Shown: positions 1 through 8,867, counted from the first letter of the stretch. The stretch is 22,112 bases of DNA from JAVBKE01 sp031554215 (GCA_031554215.1 JAVBKF010000209.1:1-22112); one strand, 5' to 3'. Numbers and translations are program-made. The notes: a model not told the origin generated them from the letters alone.

Positions 1-92
1 AAGCTATCGAGTTGGGATGGATTGAGCAATGCTTCATCAATCTTAATAATCGTTTTACGAAGAACTTGCCCATTTCCATTTTCTTGATCCAT
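1..92 (-). CDS. 5' end of unidentified gene (cut by window edge)
   Basis: A minus-strand reading frame starts with ATG at 92-90 behind a GAGGAAGCGG ribosome binding site. It runs open to the window edge for 30 codons, beginning MDQENGNGQVLRKTIIKIDE. It is downstream of prfC in the same direction, separated from it by a hairpin terminator at 132-167, so it is probably a separate transcription unit. The fragment is too short to assign to a family. The start looks real because of the RBS and uninterrupted frame. Confidence 0.5.
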   Translation of the reverse strand, partial: MDQENGNGQVLRKTIIKIDEALLNPSQLDS

Positions 93-131
93 TGTAACCG
101 CTTCCTCTTTACATTTTTACATGAATAAGAC

Positions 132-167
132 GATTGCTGTAGCTTCATCATGCAGGCTACAGCAATC
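132..167 (-). terminator. hairpin terminator after prfC
   Basis: A perfect 12-bp inverted repeat (132-143 with 156-167) encloses a 12-nt loop, starting 24 bases beyond the prfC stop. On the minus strand the T-run after the stem is short and interrupted, so termination may be only partial. The stem strength and position between two same-strand genes support the call. Confidence 0.6.
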
Positions 168-190
168 AATTTTGACAATTGTTTGTTTAC

Positions 191-1765
191 TTACTCTTGT
201 TCATCCATCGGGTTATACAATTCAACTGATGGATGCTTATCCTGGAACCAACGCATCGCAAAATCATTCTCGAATAGGAATACAAACTGATCATAACGAT
301 CTTTTGCGAGTAGACTCCGCTGACTTGATAATTTCTCATCGATATCGCTATTTGTTGTCCAGCGGGCAATTTTATTACCTAAATGATCAAGTAGTACCTC
401 AGTATTGTACTCGTTTTTCATGCGGTGCTCGAACACTTCAAATTGTAATTGACCAACTGCGCCGAGCACATAGGTTTCAAATCCGACAGTTTGAAACAAC
501 TGGATTGCGCCCTCTTGTACAAGCTGATGGATTCCCTTATGAAAATGCTTCTGCTTGAGTACATTCTTCGCACTCACTCGCACAAACAGTTCTGGCGTGA
601 ATTGCGGCAACCGTTCAAATTCAAATAATTGCTTACCCGATGTCAGCGTATCGCCAATTTGGTACGTTCCTGAATCATAGAGTCCAATAATATCACCGGC
701 AACCGCTTCATTCACCGTTTCACGCTCTTCTGCCAGAAACTGTGTTGATTGCGCGACTTTAAACTGTTTCCCTGTTCTCGCAAGCTTTAACGTCATACCC
801 CGTTCAAACTTACCTGAACAGATACGAACAAAGGCAATCCGGTCACGATGAAGCGGATTCATATTGGCTTGAATCTTAAAAATAAAGCCTGAGAATTCTT
901 CATTGGTTGATTCAATTTGACCAGCTGATGACGCACGTGCTTGTGGCTGCGGTGCAAACTGCAAATAGGTTTCGAGGAATGTTTCAACCCCGAAATTGGT
1001 CAGTGCACTCCCAAAAAACACAGGGGATAGCTCTCCGCTAGCAATTCGCTCTCTCGAGAACTCATTCCCTGCCTCACTGAGCAGCTCGATTTCTTCCATT
1101 GTTTGTGCAAGATAGGTCTTGTCAATTGCCGAATCGTCTACTGGATGGCCATTCTCATCAAGCGGTAGAAAACGATTTTCAGATTCAGCCTTGAACATTT
1201 CGACACGTTGATGAAAACGGTCGTAAATACCGAAGAAATCCTTCCCCATGCCGATTGGCCAATTCATTGGGTACGACTCAATCCCCAGTACTTCTTCAAG
1301 CTCTGCCAGTAATTCGAGCGGCATTTTCCCCTGACGATCCATTTTGTTGATAAAGGTGAAAATCGGAATACCACGCATCCGGCAGACTTTGAATAGTTTG
1401 AGTGTCTGTGCTTCAATCCCCTTGGCAGCGTCAATAATCATCACAGCACTATCGACTGCCGTTAGTGTTCGGTACGTATCTTCTGAGAAATCTTGGTGCC
1501 CTGGGGTATCGAGGATATTGACTCGGAACCCATCATAGTCAAATTGCATCACCGACGAAGTAACTGAAATCCCTCTTTGCTTCTCAATTTCCATCCAGTC
1601 GCTCGTTGCATACTTCCCTGTTTTCCGTGCCTTTACAGTCCCAGCATCACGGATTGCGCCACCGAATAATAATAATTTCTCAGTTAGCGTCGTCTTCCCT
1701 GCATCAGGATGCGAGATAATCGCAAATGTTCTTCTTGAATGTACTTCCTCTTTAAATGACGCCAT
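191..1765 (-). CDS. prfC: peptide chain release factor 3 (RF3), GTPase
   Basis: RF3 is the cytoplasmic GTPase that recycles class-I release factors from the ribosome after peptide release. The G-domain motifs are visible: SHPDAGKTT (about residues 18-26), DTPGHQDF and NKMDR. EF-G-like domains follow, with AVGQLQFEVFEHRMKNEY near the C-terminus. From the ATG at 1765 the protein is 524 residues, near the 529 of E. coli RF3. A TTG start ten codons upstream is possible in frame, but the ATG has a fitting AGGTGGAG ribosome binding site, and a plausible promoter would start transcription just downstream of the TTG. The gene seems intact and monocistronic. Identification is by motifs and overall resemblance. 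Confidence 0.96.
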   Translation of the reverse strand: MASFKEEVHSRRTFAIISHPDAGKTTLTEKLLLFGGAIRDAGTVKARKTGKYATSDWMEIEKQRGISVTSSVMQFDYDGFRVNILDTPGHQDFSEDTYRTLTAVDSAVMIIDAAKGIEAQTLKLFKVCRMRGIPIFTFINKMDRQGKMPLELLAELEEVLGIESYPMNWPIGMGKDFFGIYDRFHQRVEMFKAESENRFLPLDENGHPVDDSAIDKTYLAQTMEEIELLSEAGNEFSRERIASGELSPVFFGSALTNFGVETFLETYLQFAPQPQARASSAGQIESTNEEFSGFIFKIQANMNPLHRDRIAFVRICSGKFERGMTLKLARTGKQFKVAQSTQFLAEERETVNEAVAGDIIGLYDSGTYQIGDTLTSGKQLFEFERLPQFTPELFVRVSAKNVLKQKHFHKGIHQLVQEGAIQLFQTVGFETYVLGAVGQLQFEVFEHRMKNEYNTEVLLDHLGNKIARWTTNSDIDEKLSSQRSLLAKDRYDQFVFLFENDFAMRWFQDKHPSVELYNPMDEQE

Positions 1766-1798
1766 ATTGTGCACTCCACCTAGAATTATTTTCAAGTC

Positions 1799-1827
1799 AT
1801 TTTCTCATAACCAAATTCAATCGTCAA
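1799..1827 (-). promoter_or_regulatory. candidate prfC promoter
   Basis: On the minus strand TTGACG (1827-1822) and GAAAAT (1804-1799) are 17 bp apart. Transcription would start near 1792, giving a leader of about 27 nt to the ATG at 1765. The -10 matches the consensus at 4 of 6 positions. Confidence 0.45.
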
Positions 1828-2167
1828 TCGGGCACAACAATAATCTCCTACAAATGTGAACCTAAATGATGGTCTGGTCCGTTTCGTTCATAGAACTATG
1901 GTAGCAAATCTGGCTTAATAGTCACCGTTCAAATGCCGAATCGTGTGTCTAGTTGCAGAAATGAAAGTGCAGAGGCACACCCCGTTATCACGATCGAAAC
2001 ATCAAGTCATATGTGTGTTTACGAAAAGACCCACTGACCAGTAGCGATAGAATTTTCAGGGAAACACTGCTGGTTGCAACTAACTTCAAACCAAATAATA
2101 ACGGGCTGAGATGTATCTATGATCCACAAACTGCGTTACCTACGCATTAATATTTACATACCATGAC
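1828..2167. other. intergenic, no gene seen
   Basis: This stretch lies between the divergent prfC and yetJ-like promoters. Only very short random frames occur. There is a weak interrupted inverted repeat around 2037-2080 (ACCAGTAG with CTGCTGGT). I see no RNA gene or mobile-element end. Confidence 0.5.
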
Positions 2168-2195
2168 TTGAAATCGATGGAAAAAAGGGTATAAT
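2168..2195 (+). promoter_or_regulatory. candidate promoter of the yetJ-like gene
   Basis: TTGAAA (2168-2173) and a perfect TATAAT (2190-2195) are separated by 16 bp, about 70 bp before the ATG at 2265. Confidence 0.6.
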
Positions 2196-2264
2196 CATCA
2201 ATGCATGATTAAAATATTTGCGCCATTTTTTGAGTAGCGTAAACCAAATTCAGGGGGATATATA

Positions 2265-2894
2265 ATGGAAGCAACTGTTGTATCGCAGACCGATGGTCTT
2301 GCGCGCGTATTACGAACATTTACAATCTCTTTAATGATTGCAACACTTGGGACTTATGTCGGTTCGTTCTTACCGCAAAGTTTATTTTTACCACTTAGTT
2401 TAATTGAAATCGGAATGATAATCGCTGCTATTGCGATGAGAAAGAAGAAAGCAGTATCCTACACTTTCTTGTTCACATTCACTTTGATCTCAGGGATGAC
2501 TTTATATCCAACAATTTATTACTATGCGAGTGCCATCGGTGCACAGACAGTTGCCATGGTATTTGGCCTTACTACTGTCATGTTTGTCGGTATTTCAGCT
2601 TATGCACTTATTTCAAAGCGTAATTTCTCATTTTTAGGAAGCTTCCTAGCTGTCGCTTTGTTCACGATGCTTGCAATCATGGTTTTCGGCATCTTCTTTC
2701 CACTTTCTTCAGGTTCATCTCGTGCCCTAGGCGGAATTGGCGTCATTGTCTTTAGTGGCTACATTCTTTACGATGTGAACCGAATGAAGATTCATGGGGT
2801 GAAAGATAAAGATATCCCTGTATTAGCACTCAATTTATACTTAGATTTTGTCAACTTGTTCTTATCGCTACTCAGATTACTGAATAGAAAGTAA
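2265..2894 (+). CDS. Bax inhibitor-1 / BsYetJ-type membrane protein
   Basis: This is a 209-residue, almost wholly hydrophobic protein with about seven membrane segments. It resembles the bacterial TMBIM/Bax-inhibitor-1 family, whose best-studied member, B. subtilis YetJ (about 214 residues), is a pH-sensitive calcium leak channel. The C-terminal signature is present: YILYDVNRM (Asp170) and LNLYLDFVNLFLSLLRLL (Asp194). The 24-residue spacing between the two aspartates matches the di-aspartyl pH sensor of BsYetJ (Asp171/Asp195). The ribosome binding site CAGGGGG lies 7 nt before the ATG. The gene is monocistronic, with its own promoter and a strong terminator. Calcium transport is inferred from the family, not shown here. 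Confidence 0.88.
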   Translation: MEATVVSQTDGLARVLRTFTISLMIATLGTYVGSFLPQSLFLPLSLIEIGMIIAAIAMRKKKAVSYTFLFTFTLISGMTLYPTIYYYASAIGAQTVAMVFGLTTVMFVGISAYALISKRNFSFLGSFLAVALFTMLAIMVFGIFFPLSSGSSRALGGIGVIVFSGYILYDVNRMKIHGVKDKDIPVLALNLYLDFVNLFLSLLRLLNRK

Positions 2895-2938
2895 TGGTAA
2901 GCAAGACAGAGATTTTTCTACAATTATTAACCACTAGG

Positions 2939-2977
2939 GCCACCAAGACAATCATCGTCTTGGTGGCTCTTTTTTTT
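2939..2977 (+). terminator. rho-independent terminator
   Basis: A perfect 11-bp stem (2939-2949 with 2957-2967) and a 7-nt loop are followed by a T-rich run (2968-2977). It lies 45 bp after the yetJ-like stop codon. Confidence 0.9.
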
Positions 2978-3111
2978 CACAAAACTGCATATAATGATCG
3001 TTCGATAGTCGTTTGTCGAGCGGATTTTAGCGATGGGATCACAGGACTAGATTGTCTGTGTATTCATTAGGTTACCGATTAATAGTGAACAAAGTGAGGC
3101 GAGCCCAAGCG

Positions 3112-4368
3112 ATGAATTTATTTCTAACATTACATCGAAATATTCAAATCCGAGTGATTACCACCTTCCTTATCCGAATGGTTGGCGGAATGATTTGGCC
3201 ATTTATGACCATCTACTTCACTGATCACTTTGGCGCATCAACAACAGGGATTTTAATGATGATTAGTGTGGCTGTCAGTGTGGTTGTTAGTTTTTATGGT
3301 GGCTATTTAACGGATACGCTTGGGCGCAAACAGGTGATGGTGATTGGGCAAATGCTAAGTTGTGCGACTTTTTTCTTCATGACAATGGCCAATTCTCCTT
3401 GGCTTAGTTCTGCTTGGCTCACATTTGTGATGTTTACGCTGAATAGTGCGGCGAATAGCCTTTCAAATCCCGCCGCAGAAGCCATGTTGATTGATGTCAG
3501 TACGGCTGAAACACGGGCATTTATTTATAGTATTAATTACTGGGCACTGAACGCTGGTGTGATGGTTGGCGGAATGATTGGCGGCCTCTTCTATACACAT
3601 CACCGTTTTGAATTGTATGTCTCCCTCACGATTATTTCATTACTGAACCTTTATCTCATTTCAGCTTATCTAGTAGACACTTATCAACCAACAAAAAGAG
3701 CCATAAAGGTCAATACATTTCGACATGTTGTCGATAGTTACCGCGCAGTCTTCGTAGATAAAGCCTACATGCTCCTGTCAATTGCCACCATTTTTATTTT
3801 CTCTTTAGAGTTTCAACGAACAAACTATATTTCTGTTCATATTCATGAAACATTTCACTCTTTTCAGCTTGCTTCATTTACCATAGATAGTATCCGAGCC
3901 ATCAGTCTCATTGCGATTGAAAACACTTTGCTCATTGTTGTCTTCACCCTGTTCATTGCACGGTTTGTCGGTGGCCGAAATCAACGTCTATTTCTGTACG
4001 TAGGGATCATTTTACAAGCAATTGGGTTTGGTATGCTTGGCTACAGTACCACGCTATTGTTCCTCATTTTCTTTTGCTTCCTTCAAACGATTGGTGAAAT
4101 GATCTATGTCCCGGTCAGCCAAACTTTCCGTGCTAGCTTAATGGATGATCACGCACGTGGTTCGTATAGCGCGGTTAGCGGGCTCGTTTTTCAAATATGC
4201 AAATTACTTGGTGCATTGGGGATTACACTCGGTGCAATCCTTGGCGCAACCGGTATGCTGATTGCCATGCTCGCGTTTGGCGCAATTTCTTGTTTGGTCT
4301 ACACAATCAGTTGGCGTATCGCTCAGAAACGTGGAAAAGTGACACCCGAACCGACGATTACGCCCTGA
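3112..4368 (+). CDS. MFS transporter, probable drug/solute exporter
   Basis: The 418-residue integral membrane protein has about 12 hydrophobic segments. Motif A of the major facilitator superfamily lies in the loop after helix 2 (GGYLTDTLGRKQVMVIG). WPFMTIYFTDHFG in helix 1 and a long central loop around DTYQPTKRAIKV resemble proton-coupled drug exporters of the YqjV/MdtH type. The substrate cannot be told from sequence. I chose the ATG at 3112 because the mature-like N-terminus (MNLFLTLHRNIQIR) matches the family. A TTG 60 bp upstream (3052), behind CACAGGA, would give 438 residues and cannot be excluded. The gene converges on the acetyltransferase with no clear terminator between them. Confidence 0.88.
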   Translation: MNLFLTLHRNIQIRVITTFLIRMVGGMIWPFMTIYFTDHFGASTTGILMMISVAVSVVVSFYGGYLTDTLGRKQVMVIGQMLSCATFFFMTMANSPWLSSAWLTFVMFTLNSAANSLSNPAAEAMLIDVSTAETRAFIYSINYWALNAGVMVGGMIGGLFYTHHRFELYVSLTIISLLNLYLISAYLVDTYQPTKRAIKVNTFRHVVDSYRAVFVDKAYMLLSIATIFIFSLEFQRTNYISVHIHETFHSFQLASFTIDSIRAISLIAIENTLLIVVFTLFIARFVGGRNQRLFLYVGIILQAIGFGMLGYSTTLLFLIFFCFLQTIGEMIYVPVSQTFRASLMDDHARGSYSAVSGLVFQICKLLGALGITLGAILGATGMLIAMLAFGAISCLVYTISWRIAQKRGKVTPEPTITP

Positions 4369-4486
4369 CAAGAATTGTTTAGACCAGCCCATTTCGGAAG
4401 GGCCTGCACTGAAACTGAACAGATTACTGTCAATCAGCTGGTATACCATAAAACAAGCGCATATCGACCAATACTGCCGGGATACG

Positions 4487-4981
4487 CTACCAGATTCGCT
4501 TTCCAACAATCATCAAATCCCGTTCAACCCCATCAAGAATTGCAACCGCAGGAAAGTGCGCCCACACCTCAAACCCCTGTTTCCTAAACAAGGAGAGACT
4601 TGGCTCATTGTGGGCAAATATGTAACCAAGTAACGTCCGGATTTGCAGTCTCTCACAGCTAGCCATTGCCTTTTCGATAAAAGCAGTTCCGAGTCCCTTC
4701 CCGCGAAAATCTTCATGAAGGTAGATGCTGATTTCAGCCGTCTGGACGTATGCAGGACGCTGGTGAAATGATTCAAAGCTTAGCCAACCACAGATTTCCC
4801 CGTCCAGTTCCGCCACCCAAATCGGATGGTGGTCTAGTGTATGCGCCTCAAACCATGCGGACCTGCTAGCAACCGAAACTGGTACGGTGTCGGCTGTCAC
4901 CATGCGACTAGCAATCGTTGAATTATAAATATCAATGATGATTGGTAAATCTGATGCCAATGCATCTCTGAAAACAAGCAT
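4487..4981 (-). CDS. GNAT acetyltransferase, phosphinothricin-acetyltransferase-like
   Basis: The 164-residue protein has a GNAT fold that transfers acetyl from acetyl-CoA to an amine. The acetyl-CoA loop is RGKGLG at residues 93-98 (motif A), preceded by the strand EISIYLHEDF. A second conserved block is FAHNEPSLSLFRKQGFE, followed by the strand ending in LDGVERDLMIVGKRIW. The N-terminal IRDA-like opening and YNSTIASRMVTADT block match the PAT/YwnH-like subgroup, whose members acetylate phosphinothricin or methionine sulfone/sulfoximine. The substrate here is unknown. The ATG has a GGGGAGG ribosome binding site. The gene is monocistronic. Confidence 0.88.
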   Translation of the reverse strand: MLVFRDALASDLPIIIDIYNSTIASRMVTADTVPVSVASRSAWFEAHTLDHHPIWVAELDGEICGWLSFESFHQRPAYVQTAEISIYLHEDFRGKGLGTAFIEKAMASCERLQIRTLLGYIFAHNEPSLSLFRKQGFEVWAHFPAVAILDGVERDLMIVGKRIW

Positions 4982-5152
4982 AGTGGTGCCTCCCCATTTG
5001 TTGCAACATTCTTTTTACATTACACCAATCAGCAAGTGTCAGGAATCAATAAGAGATGTCTCCTACGATTATTTTATCATATGGCTACGACAACAGCACC
5101 GTACACCAGTAAAGGGAACTGAAAAGGTTTCGCTTCCTGGCAAAAGCCACTA

Positions 5153-5182
5153 TTGTTATTCAGCATAAAGTCTGGGTATAAT
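5153..5182 (+). promoter_or_regulatory. promoter of the DUF1269-type gene; also sigma-B-like
   Basis: TTGTTA (5153-5158) and TATAAT (5177-5182) are 18 bp apart, a reasonable vegetative promoter. Overlapping it, GTTATT (5155-5160) and GGGTAT (5174-5179) are 13 bp apart and resemble a sigma-B promoter. Sequence alone cannot decide which is used. Confidence 0.5.
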
Positions 5183-5224
5183 ACATTTGAAATACAATAA
5201 TTTCTATCCAATGGAGGTATTCAA

Positions 5225-5734
5225 ATGGAAAAAACAGTCGTCGTACTCTCGTATAAAGAAGAAAATCAGTCATTTAAAGCCTTTTCTAAAATTAAGAAAG
5301 CGCACTTTGAAGGTAGAATTAAGTTAGAGCAAATCGCCATCGTTCGCCGTGATGCAGCTGGTGAACTTGAAATTGAAGATTACGCTGATATGACGGGGTC
5401 AGATAAGACAAATAAGGGCGGATTAATCGGATTGTTTGTGGGTATCCTTGGTGGTCCATTCGGGATCCTACTTGGCGGAATGATTGGTACAACACTTGGT
5501 GCACGCGGAGATGCAAAAGAAGTTAAATTTGCACGCGATGTTTTCGACCGGAAACTCGACAAACTAGAAGCTGGACAAACTGGCGTCATGTTTATTTCTC
5601 GTGAATTTGCAGAAGAAGTCATTGATAAGATTGCACATGAAGGCGAAGCACCAGAAATTACACGATTCTCTGAACCGCAGCTTCGTGCTGAACTCGAAGT
5701 TGCCAAAAAAGAAGCAAAAGCAGCATCTAAATAG
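5225..5734 (+). CDS. DUF1269-family protein with glycine-zipper segment
   Basis: The 169-residue protein resembles DUF1269 proteins of unknown biochemical function. The N-terminal half opens with a strand (MEKTVVVLSYKEENQSFKAF) and a charged region. Residues about 65-93 form a glycine-rich hydrophobic hairpin (GGLIGLFVGILGG and GILLGGMIGTTLGA) that looks like a membrane-inserting glycine zipper. The C-terminal half is charged and helical and ends in an Ala/Lys-rich tail. It has a GGAGG ribosome binding site (5213-5217), its own promoter and its own terminator, so it is monocistronic. A stress-linked role is suggested by the family and the sigma-B-like promoter, but this is inference. Confidence 0.8.
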   Translation: MEKTVVVLSYKEENQSFKAFSKIKKAHFEGRIKLEQIAIVRRDAAGELEIEDYADMTGSDKTNKGGLIGLFVGILGGPFGILLGGMIGTTLGARGDAKEVKFARDVFDRKLDKLEAGQTGVMFISREFAEEVIDKIAHEGEAPEITRFSEPQLRAELEVAKKEAKAASK

Positions 5735-5747
5735 TAAACATTGACAT

Positions 5748-5785
5748 GCTGGACACCCCCATAGGAGAGGTGTCCAGCTTTTTTT
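5748..5785 (+). terminator. rho-independent terminator
   Basis: A perfect 10-bp GC-rich stem (5748-5757 with 5769-5778) is followed by seven T (5779-5785). It ends the DUF1269-type gene and sits 50 bp from the convergent argH stop. Confidence 0.92.
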
Positions 5786-5834
5786 ATCACAGTACCCATC
5801 TTTAGTGAATATGGCTACAGCTATGACAAGTGAA

Positions 5835-7229
5835 TTATTGCCATGATCGCTCATTCTTCGCCGCAAGTGCTAGCTGACAATTCGCCAAGTGTTTTTTCAT
5901 GATGTCACCAGCAGGACCACCGATAATGTTTCGCTTCTCTACACAACTGCTCATTGAGATTACCTCGTAAATCGTCTCATCAAAAACAGGTGATAATTGT
6001 TGAAACTCCGCTATGGTTAATCCTTCAATGCTCTTTCCCTGTTCCGAACAGTACAACACAAGCCGCCCGATGATTTCATGGGCATCACGGAAAGGAATCC
6101 CCTTTTTCGTCAACCAATCAGCGGCATCTGTGGCATTGACAAATCCAGTCTGTAATGACTGCAGCATACGCGCTTCATTTATTTTCATTGTCGCCAGCAT
6201 CCCTGTAAACACCGAAAGACATGCTTTCACTGTATCTATTGCATCAAACACAGCTTCCTTATCTTCCTGCATATCTTTATTGTAAGAAAGCGGTAACGAT
6301 TTCAGCATCGTCAGCGTCGCCATTAAATCACCGTATACCCGGCCCGTTTTCCCCCTGATCAGTTCTGCCATATCAGGGTTTTTCTTCTGCGGCATGATAC
6401 TACTGCCGGTGGAATACCCATCATCTAGTTCGACGAAATTAAATTCATTTGTGCTCCAAAGGATAATTTCTTCACAAAAACGGCTTAAATGCATCATGAT
6501 CAGTGACAGGTCGCTGAGCAATTCCACGCAGTAGTCACGATCTGAAACAGCATCAATACTATTCAAAGCCAGCGAACTAAAACCGAGCTTTTCCATTGTG
6601 TAGTGGCGATCGATTGGATAAGTAGTTGTTGCGAGTGCCCCTGCACCGAGTGGTGATGTGTCTGCCCGTCTGTAGCAATCTGTCAGGCGGTCATCATCTC
6701 GTGCGAGCATTTCGTAATACGCCATCAAATGATGTGCCAGTGTAATCGGTTGCGCTTTTTGCATATGCGTGAAGCCCGGCATGTACGAGGCCGTATGTTG
6801 GACAGCGATATCGACCAAAGAAATTTGCAAGTTCACAACGAGCCTGCTAATCTCTTTGATTTGGTTTTTGATATAGCATTTTAAATCCAAAGCCACTTGA
6901 TCATTTCGACTACGCCCTGTATGCAGCTTCTTTCCAACTGAACCGATTCGTTCAATGAGCAATGTTTCGATATTCATGTGGATATCTTCCGCATTTTCAT
7001 CAAAGTGAATGATTCCTGCCTTTGTATCTTCAAGAATCGCTTGTAATGTTTTCTTAATTAGTGCTGCGTCCGCTTCCGGTATAATCGCCTGTTTGCCCAA
7101 CATTTCCACATGCACAATGCTACCGATAATATCTTCTTCATACAGGCGTTGGTCAAAGGATATTGATGAATGAAAGCTATCTGTCGCAGCACTTGTTGTG
7201 CCAGTAAATCGTCCACCCCATAATTTCAT
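5835..7229 (-). CDS. argH: argininosuccinate lyase
   Basis: This enzyme splits argininosuccinate into arginine and fumarate, the last step of arginine synthesis, in the cytoplasm. It has 464 residues (E. coli about 457). Fumarase/aspartase-superfamily signatures are clear: LHTGRSRNDQVALD in the N-terminal domain, the AQPITLAHH region, and the flexible catalytic loop GSSIMPQKKNPD. The start codon overlaps the argG stop by one base (TAATG), with a GGAAAGGA ribosome binding site inside the end of argG. Translation is therefore probably coupled. The gene is transcribed from the argG T-box promoter and converges on the DUF1269-type gene. Confidence 0.97.
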   Translation of the reverse strand: MKLWGGRFTGTTSAATDSFHSSISFDQRLYEEDIIGSIVHVEMLGKQAIIPEADAALIKKTLQAILEDTKAGIIHFDENAEDIHMNIETLLIERIGSVGKKLHTGRSRNDQVALDLKCYIKNQIKEISRLVVNLQISLVDIAVQHTASYMPGFTHMQKAQPITLAHHLMAYYEMLARDDDRLTDCYRRADTSPLGAGALATTTYPIDRHYTMEKLGFSSLALNSIDAVSDRDYCVELLSDLSLIMMHLSRFCEEIILWSTNEFNFVELDDGYSTGSSIMPQKKNPDMAELIRGKTGRVYGDLMATLTMLKSLPLSYNKDMQEDKEAVFDAIDTVKACLSVFTGMLATMKINEARMLQSLQTGFVNATDAADWLTKKGIPFRDAHEIIGRLVLYCSEQGKSIEGLTIAEFQQLSPVFDETIYEVISMSSCVEKRNIIGGPAGDIMKKHLANCQLALAAKNERSWQ

Positions 7230-8446
7230 TATCCTTGATTCCTTTCCTGCATCAGCGCTCTCACTTCAACTGGCAAACAGAACAAATTGATAAAGCCTTG
7301 TGCATCATTTTGATTATATAAATCACCTGTGACAAAACTTGAAATAGCCTCATTGTATAAGGAAAAGTCGGACGTAGCGCCTTGCGAAATGATATTTCCC
7401 TTGTACAACTTCAATTTCACAGTACCAGTCAGCGTACTATTTAGAGACTTCATCAGCAATGACACAGCCGATCTGAGTGGTGTGAACCATTCACCTTGGT
7501 ATAGTAACTCAGCATATTTCACCCCCGCAGTGTCTTTAAAAGCAAGACTCTGCTTATCAAGACATAAGTACTCTAGCTCTTTATGGGCATAGGCTAAAAT
7601 TGTTCCGCCGGGTGTTTCATAGACACCTCTTGATTTCATACCGACCATCCGGTTTTCGACGATATCAATAATACCAATCCCATTTGCGCCGCCAATTGTA
7701 TTCAAATCTTTCATCATTTCAAGCGGCGAAACGGTTTCACCATCAATTCTGACAGGAACACCTTGTTCAAAACCAATCTCAATGTATGTCGGCTGATCGG
7801 CCGCTTCCTCAGGCGTGACACATAGCTGCAACATATTTTGATAGTTTGGTGCTAAACAAGGATTTTCAAGTTCTAGCCCCTCATGGCTCACATGCCATAT
7901 ATTCGCATCACAGCTATAACTTTTTTCAACTCGTGTTGGTGTGGGAATATTCTTCGATTGTAAATAGGCAATCAAATCTTCACGAGACTGGAATTGCCAA
8001 CTATCGAGTCGCCAAGGTGCAATCACCTGCATATGCGGTGCCAATGCCTTGATCGTCATTTCAAAACGAACTTGATCGTTTCCTTTTCCAGTGCTCCCGT
8101 GACAAATCGCTGTTGCCCCCACTTGCCTCGCAACCTCAACCAACTTCTTGGCAATTAGCGGACGGGCAATAGATGTCCCGAGCAAGTACTTTCCTTCGTA
8201 GGTACAACCTGCTTGGACTAAATCATATACATATTCAGTCACAAATTCAGTCTTTGCATCAATCAGATGACACGCAGAAGCACCCGTTGCAAGTCCCCTG
8301 CTTTTAATCGTCGTAAAGTCATCTTTTTGGCCTATGTCTACACAGACTGCAATCACTTCGGCATCATCATAATGCTCCTTTAGCCATGGAATAATAGCTG
8401 TTGTATCAAGTCCACCTGAATAAGCCAGTACGATTTTCTCTTTCAC
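7229..8446 (-). CDS. argG: argininosuccinate synthase
   Basis: This enzyme joins citrulline and aspartate, with ATP cleavage to AMP, to make argininosuccinate. It has 405 residues, normal for the family. The ATP-pyrophosphatase loop AYSGGLDTT is at residues 8-16, and the second signature GSTGKGNDQVRFE and the motif SYSCDANIWHVSHEG are present. The start is GTG at 8446-8444, preceded by AAGGGGAGA, and the N-terminus (MKEKIVLAYSGGLDT) fits the family exactly. It is the first gene of argGH and is controlled by the upstream T-box leader. No carbamoyl-phosphate or ornithine pathway genes are in the window, so citrulline may come from elsewhere. Confidence 0.97.
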   Translation of the reverse strand: MKEKIVLAYSGGLDTTAIIPWLKEHYDDAEVIAVCVDIGQKDDFTTIKSRGLATGASACHLIDAKTEFVTEYVYDLVQAGCTYEGKYLLGTSIARPLIAKKLVEVARQVGATAICHGSTGKGNDQVRFEMTIKALAPHMQVIAPWRLDSWQFQSREDLIAYLQSKNIPTPTRVEKSYSCDANIWHVSHEGLELENPCLAPNYQNMLQLCVTPEEAADQPTYIEIGFEQGVPVRIDGETVSPLEMMKDLNTIGGANGIGIIDIVENRMVGMKSRGVYETPGGTILAYAHKELEYLCLDKQSLAFKDTAGVKYAELLYQGEWFTPLRSAVSLLMKSLNSTLTGTVKLKLYKGNIISQGATSDFSLYNEAISSFVTGDLYNQNDAQGFINLFCLPVEVRALMQERNQG

Positions 8447-8563
8447 CTAGTTCTCTCCCCTTTTCCTGTTTCATCAGTCAGTTTGCGGTACACTAAACAA
8501 TTGATAAGGTCTATCAAAATTGGTCAGGTGCAGCTTGCGAGTCTTCTACAGTCGCTGGTGAAT

Positions 8564-8608
8564 AAAAAAAGTCTCTTTGGATTTTTATTCATAAAAATCC
8601 AAAGAGAC
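8564..8608 (-). terminator. attenuator terminator of the argGH T-box
   Basis: An 18-bp perfect inverted repeat (8571-8588 with 8591-8608; the real loop is probably 6-8 nt) is followed on the minus strand by a run of seven T (8570-8564). It lies about 120 bp before argG and is the regulated terminator of the T-box leader. Confidence 0.93.
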
Positions 8609-8867
8609 TAACATTGTCAGCGGTACCACTCTTCTTGAACGTGTACATTAAGCCTGTACCTTGTTCCCCTCGCATGTGTTAAGGCCACCCACCAAAGCCT
8701 CTACAGTTTGTTAGCTTAGAAATCGCCCTAGACTAACTTACTTTTCAAAGCAATCCTTCATAAATGCGTTTCACTACCTCATCTTATTGACCTCACACCG
8801 TTTGTCAATTCGCTGAAAAGACTGATTAGCTACTCGTTTAATCATCAGGTTTTTGATATTGTTAATG
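8564..8867 (-). promoter_or_regulatory. T-box riboswitch leader of argGH
   Basis: T-box leaders sense uncharged tRNA and let transcription continue into biosynthesis genes. The T-box sequence AAGAGTGGTACCGCTG lies at 8633-8618 (minus). Stem I can be drawn from 8829 to 8733: CTTTTCA pairs with TGAAAAG, and CTAA with TTAG outside it. Within its 3' side the triplet CGC (8768-8766), followed by A and preceded by GAAA, is the candidate specifier for tRNA-Arg. The AAGAG of the T-box can pair with CTCTT of the terminator's first arm, making an antiterminator that excludes the terminator. The T-box motif is directly seen. The codon assignment is inferred and fits the downstream genes. Confidence 0.93.

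Noticed and set aside
121..558. 145-codon plus-strand frame
   Set aside because: It lies antisense to prfC and its terminator, whose motifs and RBS show the true coding strand.
4395..4417. Possible terminator between the MFS and acetyltransferase genes
   Set aside because: Only a 4-bp stem (GCCC/GGGC) and no T-run.
5380..5866. Minus-strand frames opposite the DUF1269-type gene
   Set aside because: They run through the terminator at 5748-5785, have no RBS, and oppose a gene with good signals.
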